Shown in pieces: positions 56,035 through 64,000 of a stretch of 64,000 nucleotides of DNA. The position numbers and the translations under genes are program-made. How positions within the stretch are numbered: position 1 is the stretch's first letter; the number at the start of each line of letters is the position of its first letter. Source of the stretch: Rhinopithecus roxellana (lineage: Eukaryota; Chordata; Mammalia; Primates; Cercopithecidae); NCBI RefSeq assembly GCF_007565055.1, contig NC_044550.1, positions 83,390,033-83,454,032 of the forward strand. The letters are read 5' to 3'. Below the pieces are notes generated by a model that was given only the letters and a program-made list of their open reading frames with translations, searched no databases and was not told the DNA's origin.

Positions 56035-56683
56035 ATTATTCAGAATTCTCCAGAGAAACAGAATATATATACCTATATGTATATATTGTATATACTCATA
56101 AATATATAAGTATATATTTGTATATAAATTTTATACTTCTAAATATTTATATTTATATAAATATATACTTATATTTAAATCTATACTTATCTATAAACAT
56201 TTATGTTTATATATAAATATATACATATTTTATATTATACAAATTGACTTGTGATTAGAGAGGCTGAGAAGTCCCACAATCTGCGGTCTGCGAGCTGGAG
56301 AACCAAGAAACCCAATATCGTAATTCAGCCCAAGTGCCAATGACAGAGAACCAAGAGCTCCATTATCTATGGGCAAGAGAAAGTGCCAATGACAGAGAAC
56401 CAAGAGCTCCATTATCTATGGGCAAGAGAAGATGAATGTACCAGCTCTAACAGAGAGAAAAAATTCACCCTTCCTTTGTCTATTAATTCTATTTGGGCCC
56501 TCAATGGACTGAATGATGCCCACTCACATTGGTGAGGATGGTCTTCTTTACTCACCCTATCCATTCAAATTCTAATCACTTCCAGAAACACTTGCACAGA
56601 CACACCCAGAAAAAAATGTGTTATCAACTATTAGGCATCACTTAGCCCAGTCAAATTGATACATAAAATTAGCTAGCACAAAA
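56035..56683 (-). mobile_element. ERVL/MLT2-type LTR with AT-rich expansion
   Basis: The plus strand reads 'attattcagaattctccagagaaacagaa', then an AT-only tract (about 56065-56240), then 'gagaggctgagaagtcccacaatctgc' ... 'ccagaaacacttgcacagacacacccag' ... 'gcccagtcaaattgatacataaaattagctagcaca'. This is the antisense of an MLT2 LTR. The tatata tract replaces the short AT-repeat found at this point in the family. Confidence 0.8.
56332..56429 (+). repeat. perfect 49-bp tandem duplication inside the LTR
   Basis: 56332-56380 and 56381-56429 are identical (aagtgccaatgacagagaac ...), a head-to-tail duplication with no mismatch. Confidence 0.98.
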
Positions 56684-56972
56684 GGTGACTCTGTCCCTGC
56701 TTGATACATCAGTAAGTCCGTTACACCTTAAGGTAGACGAATATGTCAGAGCCTTTCTTGGAAGCTGGTTTTCAGGACATTGCAGCAGGAGGGCCCCGGA
56801 AGAAAGAGAGAGTGAAGCACTCAGGAAGAATAAAGAGAGAAGGCAGAGAATCTAGGTAACTCTTTTAAGGAGGTATTCAGGATGTCTTCCTACTGAAATG
56901 TCTTTATAGGGAAATCATCAGTCAACAAAAGACGCTGCCTCTGAAACCTTTTGGAAGACACTTGTTAGTGGA

Positions 56973-57368
56973 TAATATAGTTTGGATATTTGTCCCTTCC
57001 AAATCTCATGTTAAAATGTGATCCCCAGTGTTGGAGGCAGGGCCTAGTGGGAGGTGTTTGGGTCATGGGGGTGGATCAGTCATGAATGGCTCAGTGCCAT
57101 CTCCTTGGTGATGAGGTTGCTCTCTCTGGCTGTTTAAAAGAGGCCAGCACCTCCTCCTCTCTCTCTTTCTCTCTCTTGTCATGGAATGCCAGCTTCCCTT
57201 TGCCTTCTGCCAGAATGAAAGCTTCCTGAGGCCTCACCAGAAACAGGTGTTAGCTAGCATCATGCTTCTTGTATAGCCTGAAGAACCATAAGCCAAATAA
57301 ACCTCTTATCTTTATAAATTACTCAGCTTCAGGTATTCATTTACAGCAATGCAAGATGGACTAATACA
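56973..57368 (+). mobile_element. MST-type MaLR solo LTR
   Basis: Begins 'taatatagtttggatatttgtcccttcc' and ends 'gcaagatggactaataca', with an exact 5-bp duplication GTGGA (56968-56972 and 57369-57373). Polyadenylation region 'ccaaataaacctcttatctttataaatta' is present. No internal region. Confidence 0.93.
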
Positions 57369-57373
57369 GTGGA

Positions 57374-58904
57374 GAATAATCAAAATCTATCAATTGCTGC
57401 AACCCAATGTTTGATCTCAGAAAGAACATCTCCAGTGATTTCCTCTTTCTTTTTGGTTGCCAGAAAAACTGGGCCAAATGATAGGGCCAGTTATTTCGCA
57501 AAAGACCGCAGTTGCCAGACAAATGAAGAATGAAAACAAAATTAAAATAAATTTACCACCAGAGATTGTATAACATTTTTACCTGTAAAGAGAAGGAAAT
57601 TGCAAACTTGCACTAAAACATCTAGCTCCAATTAGAATCAAACCCTTTTTTCCTGTGTTCACTGTGGTAAAACTTCATTTACTTAATTGGTTCACAACAT
57701 CTAAGGGATCTTCCTAGAGATTTTACTGGTGTACAAAATGAACTGAGATTTAAGGGGAAAACTATTCCTTTATATTATTATTCTGATTCTTTAGTACTTT
57801 TTCCAGAATTATTTCTATTCAAAATAATATTTTAAAATATAGCACTAGTGCCCATTTAAAAACTAAAATAACTTTTAGGCATAAATGAATAAGAACATGA
57901 AAGTATTGTTTAATATATTTTAATTTGATTGGTAAAATTAGCCCTGTGAGGACCCTATCCTAGACTTTGTATGGTGAAACTTTTACTGGGATGTATTTTT
58001 AATGCCTAAATTATAAACCTAAGAAAATATATTTGAGTGTCCAAATGATGGTACATAAAATGCTTAATTTCAACACTTGAACATCAAATAAAAATTTGCT
58101 ATATTATGCTATCACTATTGAGTAATTAAAATTTTTTTCATCTGCTTTTTGTGGAAAAGAAAAGGTAACACTAATATTTACACCTACAGTTATTTGTGAG
58201 CTATGCCTCCCAACTGTACCCATTTTTCCTCTATAAAATCTTTGAAATATATACAATATTAAAAAGCTTTTAAAAACAATCACTTATACAGTGATCTTTG
58301 ATAAATATCTACATAATACACATTAATAAGGACATTAACCCTACACTTTGAATAAGAAACAACAACTTAATTATATACTTGGATTTTTTAAAAACACACA
58401 AAAATGTTACTAGTAGAAATGTAGACTGCACCTTTACAAACTTGCAAATTGTTTTAAGGTTGATCTGGACTAATTGCCACAAGACACTTATAGACTTGAC
58501 GTGTTGCAATCGATCAATGCCTACCTGTAAGATTGCAGAAGTGGTATTGGCAGTTGCTGGATTGTCTTAAAAATGAACTCAGATCAGCATCATACTGAGA
58601 CAACAGATTTCTTAGAAATGGCCTTTCATGAGGACTGGAAAAATTTAGACTTAATAAAGAAAAACTAATTTCAAGCTACAGTTAGATATGGCATAAATCA
58701 ATAGCCCTGATTATTGCAAAATCAACGAATAGAGACAATGATTCTTGCTGGAAGCTGGACCTTGTTGAGGATATTTGAAGTTTCCAACTGGTCCTGATCT
58801 CTAGCCTTCAGATGCAAGATTCACTAACTGTACATATTGCTACTGTTTTCAAGCGGACTACATGTTAGCCAAAAACGTTACTAATCAACTCAGTAAGAAA
58901 CTGA
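57374..58904. other. unassigned AT-rich sequence
   Basis: No gene or confident repeat recognised. Confidence 0.3.
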
Positions 58905-59125
58905 GCTCTGGAGCCAGGCTGCCTGGTTCTGCCACTTACTGTAAGACTTGATCAAGTTACTTACTTAACTTCTCTATGCCTCAGGTTCTTCTTCACTAAA
59001 ATGGAGATTATATCAGTACCTATTCCACATTATTGGTATAAGGCTTAAATGAATTTATAGATATAATGTTTTTATAAGTGTGCCCAGTCTATAGTGGGTC
59101 CTAAATAAATATTACCATTGTAATT
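58905..59125 (+). repeat. MIR SINE, nearly complete
   Basis: 'tctggagccaggctgcctggttctgccacttactg' opens a long MIR match, with 'aagttacttacttaacttctctatgcctcaggttc' and 'gtgggtcctaaataaatattacc' following in order. Confidence 0.85.
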
Positions 59126-59148
59126 ACCACTGTCATTATTGCTTAGAG

Positions 59149-59341
59149 CATAGATTGGCAAACTGTTGCCCTCAAGCGAAATCTAGCTTACCTGATTTGT
59201 ATGGTATACAAGCTAAGAACTGTGTTTGTATGTTTAAAAGATTTTACAAGATAAAGAAGAAAGAATAGGCAGCAGAGATACATGTAGCCTGCAAAGCTTA
59301 AAACACTATCTGACCAATTACATAGTTTGCCAACCCCTTTC
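59149..59341 (+). mobile_element. MER33/Charlie-type hAT nonautonomous element
   Basis: Starts 'catagattggcaaactgttgcc' and ends 'catagtttgccaacccctt', giving complementary ends. Interior wording 'acaagctaagaactgtg' and 'tagcctgcaaagcttaaaacactatctg' fits this group. Flanks 'cttagag' and 'cctagag' are a probable duplication with one change. Confidence 0.7.
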
Positions 59342-59344
59342 CTA

Positions 59345-60420
59345 GAGGATGCTTGTTTAATTGGAATGTTTAGTCCATTCATATTTAGTGTAATTAATGG
59401 TATGTTTGGGTTTAAATCAACTGTACAAATACTAGGATGGTGCAAAAGTAATTGCAGCTTTTGCCATTAAAAGTAATGATGTTTTTCGTTTTATTGCGGG
59501 TTTATCAGGATGTAACTCCATTGTAAGTCAAAGAGCATCAGTAGCTGTCATTTATTTTATTATGCATATATTTATATTTACCACATATTAATCCTTTATA
59601 ATAGTCTTTGCTTCATAAATCTCAATGCCTGTCTCTTAGATCACTTTTCTTCTTTCTGAAGAACTCACTTAGAATTTATTTAGGTATAGGTCTGTTGGTG
59701 AAAAAAATCTTGCAGTGTTTGTCTAAAAAGTGTTTATTCCATCTTCATTTCAAAGCACATTTTCTCAGCTGTTGGGTTATAAATGGGGAGCTATTGTCTT
59801 TCAGAACTTTAAAGAACTCATTCCATATTTTTCTTGAAAGTCTGCTGTGAGTCTTCCTGTTGCCTCTTTGAAGTTCACGTATGTTTTTCTGCTAATGATA
59901 GTAAGACTTTCTCTTTCTCTTGGCTATTAGCAGGCTTTCTATGATGCACCTGTCTTTTTTTCTTTGTATTTATCCTGCTGGAAATTTCTAGAGCTTTTTA
60001 AAGCCATGGTTCTTCTTGCATATATTGTCCTTTTCTCTCTCCATGATTCATTCCAGATCCATACTTTAGGCCAATGCTCCTCTGTTCTATGTGTCTCATT
60101 TGATGTTAAACACTTTTATTGAATTTTTAATTTCAGTTATTTTATTCATTTCTAGAATGTCCACTTTTTAATGAATTACAACTGTCATCTAGTTTCTTAA
60201 ACATATTAATCACAGTTATTTAAAGAGTCCATATCTGATCATTTAAATATTTGGATTATACATGGGGTTCATTCTATCATCTGTTTTTGTTTTTATTTTT
60301 GTTTTTGTTTTTTGGTCATTTAGTTCCATTTTCTAGCATGACAAAATTTTTTTTGTATATGCCATACATTGTTCAAAAAACTCTATCTTCAAGATGGTCT
60401 GTGTTAAGAAATTTAAAATT
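59345..60420 (-). mobile_element. ancient L1M 5' region (antisense)
   Basis: T-rich plus-strand wording follows antisense L1M 5' sequence: 'tttaggtataggtctgttggtg', 'ttctcagctgttgggttataaatgggg', 'gtctgctgtgagtcttcctgttgcc', 'tttaatttcagttattttattcatttctagaatgtccac'. A half MADE1 is inserted near 59433. The T/G-rich stretch at 60285-60315 is a simple repeat. Confidence 0.6.
59433..59480 (+). mobile_element. MADE1 (mariner MITE), left half only
   Basis: 'taggatggtgcaaaagtaattgcagcttttgccattaaaagtaatg' matches the first 48 of 80 nt of the palindromic MADE1. The second, complementary arm is absent. Confidence 0.9.
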
Positions 60421-63084
60421 TTTTAAGAAATAAATATTTTTATTAAAAAAACAAAGCTTTCCATCACTCAGACATGGGCCATTTAGGCAGCACTGCTCTT
60501 AAACCAGAGCGAATGGCACTGCACCAGGTCCTACAATTCAGGAATCCTGCACTTTGCAGTACCTTCCTTGAAATTTTCTAAATTCTTATCCAATGCATTG
60601 GGTTGGCCAGGACCAGCAGTACAATTCAGACAGGGCTTGCTGAGTTCTAGTGTTATATAGGTTCTAGTTATCAGAAGCATTTCCATACATTTTCCAATTC
60701 CTCTTGCCATAATATGACTGGGCCAGCAGGTCTATCTGGGCAGTGCATCCCATGTCTACACTAAGACCTAATTCTCTTTTCAGCTTATTTTCAGATCCTC
60801 TTCTTTACATGTGGATTCAACCAGATACACCAAAGAGCTTCGGGATTTGAACCTAAAACATCACTCTAGGTTACCGTGGCTAGACTCTTATTTCAGGAGG
60901 ACAGCCTGATCATCAGGTCATTGCTGCTGGCCAGGGTCATATTTCTTTCACAAAATAATGTAAGATTGGGCCACCAGAATGCTGCTGACACTGTTGGGTT
61001 ACTCTCATTCACATTGGACACAGAGTGAGTTCAGGGCTATGAACTACAAGTGGTCCACTGCCAACCTTTGGGCCTGAGCTGGGTGTTTGGGCCTATGTAT
61101 TGGCTGTTTCCCTTCTATCTTCTGACCACAATATCACCTCTGGTCTGTAGCATCCAACAGCAGGGGATGGGCCACAGTTATCTTTTACAGTTTTCTCTCC
61201 ATATCTGGCACCAGAGATGTTTACTCCGCCCTCTCTGCAGACTCTGAATCACACGTCGGGTATCCTGGATGGCCATGCCTTTTTCCTCTGGGAGTTTTTA
61301 ACATCACAGCTCCACAATGCCATTGGGCTTTTCTGATTAATATCTTATCTTGCCTCTGTTCCCAGATAGATGTGGTGATGTCATATTCTTTTGAATCATT
61401 TTTATGCCATGCTGAATGAGGGATAGATATACTTGAGTGAATGGGACCATTCTTTCTTCTGCTTATACGGGTCTCACCTCTCTTTCCTGCTGTTGGTGAT
61501 ATGTGTGGAAGGTGGGGGTACAATCAACATTGAAGAACATCACAATCTAGGAAGGCGTTGACCATGGCCTTAAAAAGTTCAAGAGAAAACATGCTCAGAA
61601 AAGATTTGTTTTATCTTTATTCTATAAAATTCTGAAAAGTAAATTTAATATTACCAGAAAACAGATTATAATTCACATTTTCCTTTGCACTATGGGTAAA
61701 ACTTGCATTTGAGGTCATGATCCACAAAACACAATAACCACACTGGAAAGTGTCAATGGGAGCCAGTATTCATGGGCGGCAGGGTGGGTGCCACAGCATC
61801 ATGAGTAGTGATGTAACCAGCATGAAATAAATGGTACTAGAGCAACACAGGGGCAAGAAACCCTACATTGTATTAACACGAACCAGTTCAAAAGCTACTT
61901 TTTCTTTATGGTAGGAGATACACAATCAGCCAGGAATAGCATATTTAACAATAAAGAACATCAAGACATGGTTCCTGGATATGAACAGAAGGAGATGGTG
62001 CCTGCATACTATGAAGAAAGCATATTCACATGCACCACTTGGACAATATGCAAGTAGGTACATATCTCTTCTCTATCCATCATTCTAAATCTTTGTCAAT
62101 AAATCACTCTACTTCATATTGGCCCATGAATCTTATAATACATCTCAGTATTGTTTATACAGACAAATTGTTTATATAGACAAAGTCCTGCCCAAAATAT
62201 TTACTAGTGGCCCCGATATCACAAGGTGCTTCTGGAGCCAGGGTTCTGACTGATTTCCTAGCAGGGTTCTCTGTCCTTAGCGCTCAGAATTCTTTCAGAG
62301 GTTTTGCACTTAGCCGTTTGGCCTGCCACCCCACCTGAATCAAAAATTTAGCAGGACTTTGACTCCTAAATTGTACAAGAGAGCAGGATATTTCGTTCTG
62401 CCTTTCTGATTCAGCTGCTGTGCCTCCTCATCTGCCTCAGCCTGCAGAAAATATGTCATGTGGAAAGCAAGCCATAACTTTGGTGCTCTTGTATGTTTTG
62501 ATCTGTCACACCAGCAGAGGCAGCCATGGTAGTTCTTTTTGTCTGTCTATCCTAGTAGAGCCACTCTGCCTCTGCCCCTTCCCTGAATCTTCAGGTGCCC
62601 CGGGAAAAAGGAAGTCTTTGATCTTAGTTCAACTAGGAAGGGCTCCTTTTTATCTAAAATTTTACTTCTTTCCTTCCAAAATTCTTTGTTTCCACAGTTC
62701 TCCAATGTCTTCAAAAATTCTATTTTTGTAGTTTTTTTTAGTTTTAGTTGCTGCAATAGGAGCGATGGACTACTCAACAGGGTATTTTGTAGAATTATAA
62801 GATATTCCATTTGGAAATATCATTCATATTCTCTCAAAAACTGCTCCTGTGGGCCCACCCAACAGGCTTCCCACCTTCTTAAGTAACCAGATGAAAAACA
62901 GTTCTTGGTCTTCATGTTTATGTCCTCATACACCTCCAGAAACTTCTTCCAAAAATTCCCTTACCATGTCTTTCACTTGGGGGCTGAGAATTCTGGAAAT
63001 TAGCAAGCATTCAGCCAAGGAGTGTGATAACAACTCTTTCTTCTTGTGGGCTCCCTAGGCATCCATAGGTAATTCTTTAGAAGT
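60421..63084. other. unassigned sequence
   Basis: About 2.6 kb that I cannot assign. GC content rises and CT-rich wording appears around 60460-61530 and 62200-62640. The frames at 61221-61523 (minus) and 62420-62731 (plus, 103 codons) have no domain that I recognise. It could be an old ERV internal or L1 5' UTR remnant, but I cannot support either. Confidence 0.3.
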
Positions 63085-63215
63085 AGGCCTCCCTGACCCC
63101 ATAAACAGTAAACTATCTTCATGATGTCATGATTACATATTTATTCTCCCTCAGGATAGTCTAACATATTGCTTAGTACACAGTTGGCACTCAATAAACA
63201 GTTAAACAATTGAAA
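63085..63215 (+). mobile_element. probable L2 3' end fragment
   Basis: 'gtctaacatattgcttagtacacagttggcactcaataaacagttaaacaattgaaatgaa' resembles the L2 3' terminus. Confidence 0.5.
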
Positions 63216-63469
63216 TGAACAAAAGCCAGTTCACCTGCATGCCAATTGCATGGTAATTAAATGAAACTTCAAGTATGGCTGAATCTGATTTTAGACTTAT
63301 CTGGACTTAACATACCTGGTTTAATATTGAATCATTTTTTCCCCCAGAATCTATATAAAGCAGATTGGAGGGGAAATTGTATAGAACAAAGAATCTGGAA
63401 AATTAGGTTGATAATCTAAGAAAATCATTTGTGTTAATTCATCAAATTCAGTTACAAATAAATTTTGTG
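63216..63469. other. unassigned sequence
   Basis: Nothing recognised. Confidence 0.3.
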
Positions 63470-63750
63470 ATAGAAAGTCTCACTCTGTCACCCAGACTGG
63501 AGTGCAGTGGTGTGATCTTGGCTTATTGCAACCTCCAGCTCCTGGGTTTAAGTGATTCTCCTGCCTCAGCCTCCTGAGTAGCTGGGATTACAGGTGCCTG
63601 ACACCATGCCTGGCTAATTTTTGTATTTTTAGTAGAGACGGAGTTTCACCATGTTGGCCAGCCTGGTCTCAAACTCCTGACCTCACACGATCCACCCAAC
63701 TGGGCCTCCCTAAATGTTGGGATTACAGGCATAAGCCACCATGCCCAGCC
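63470..63750 (-). mobile_element. AluS with lost tail
   Basis: Antisense Alu from 'agtctcactctgtcacccagactgg' to 'aagccaccatgcccagcc'. The expected poly(T) is missing and the body starts directly after 'ttttgtgatagaa', so the tail has been lost or eroded. Confidence 0.9.
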
Positions 63751-64000
63751 TAGCCCTGCATTTTCCTTTCACTATAGATTCTCTGTGACCATTTGGTCTA
63801 AGGAGCATCAGGAAGGAAAGGAATTTTCTGGTTGTTCAGATCCCTCTGTGATGTTTCAATTAAAGAAATATTTGAACTCAAATTGGTAACTGATTAGTAA
63901 TTTTTAAAGTAACTAATATTAAGAGATGTTAAAGAGAATAATATGGATAAAATTACTCCTGCCTTAGATTAAAACCAAGCAACCAACCAACCTTATGTGT
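63751..64000. other. unassigned sequence to the window end
   Basis: Nothing recognised. Confidence 0.3.

Noticed and set aside
62420..62731. 103-codon frame with a possible hydrophobic start
   Set aside because: I considered an envelope-like leader or secreted protein, but no domain, splice context or neighbouring retroviral sequence supports it.
1..64000. CRISPR arrays, operons, bacterial promoters, tRNA or rRNA genes
   Set aside because: The DNA is primate. No spaced direct repeats, tRNA cloverleaf boxes or rRNA passages were seen.

Overview
This window is primate nuclear DNA and almost certainly comes from an Old World monkey (Cercopithecidae). It has many Alu elements, primate L1s, MaLR (THE1/MST/MLT1) LTRs and ancient L2/MIR. 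The youngest Alu (31725-32033, minus) carries sequence states that I recognise from the Old World monkey AluYR lineage rather than human AluY. No host protein-coding exon, rRNA, tRNA or CRISPR could be supported, so the window reads as intergenic or deep-intronic DNA. Repeat family names were assigned by eye from memory of consensus sequences. Subfamily names are provisional; orientations and target-site duplications (TSDs) were read directly.

Layout. 1-9 kb: mostly unassigned sequence, a 170-bp direct duplication (3927-4100 and 4916-5085), an ERV1-type solo LTR with a CTTA TSD (5132-5796), an AluJ, L1 tails, and a rearranged AT/CA-rich patch at 6905-7200. 9-17 kb: AluY, MLT2-like LTR, old L2/MIR/L1M pieces, AluS, and a MER1-type hAT element with a perfect 8-bp TSD. 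17.8-22 kb: one nearly full-length antisense L2 broken by two Alus and a 235-nt pure-purine microsatellite. 22-31 kb: L1M tails, MER30-like hAT, a tail-to-tail pair of L2s, FLAM, and Alus nested in L1M. 31.7-34.5 kb: the young Alu followed by a complete minus-strand THE1/MST provirus-like element. 34.5-44.4 kb: unassigned DNA with a 121-bp hairpin, L2/MIR pieces, AluY and a truncated L1.

44.48-51.76 kb: the centrepiece, a full-length L1 whose two reading frames are kept end to end apart from three nonsense codons. It is followed by about 1.1 kb of non-L1 DNA (an MLT1 LTR with an MST LTR inside), then a second poly(A), then the TSD. An L2 is split cleanly on both sides, so the whole 7.3 kb arrived as one insertion: L1 plus a 3' transduction.

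51.8-64 kb: the L2 resumes, followed by AluS, unassigned DNA, an L1PB-like tail, an MLT2-like LTR with a 49-bp tandem duplication, an MST LTR with GTGGA TSD, MIR, hAT, half a MADE1, an L1M 5' region, unassigned DNA and an AluS.

Nothing here forms an operon or pathway. The window records layered retrotransposition: L2/MIR first, then L1M/MLT1/hAT, then MaLR and AluJ/S, then AluY/L1PA, and finally Old World monkey-lineage insertions.
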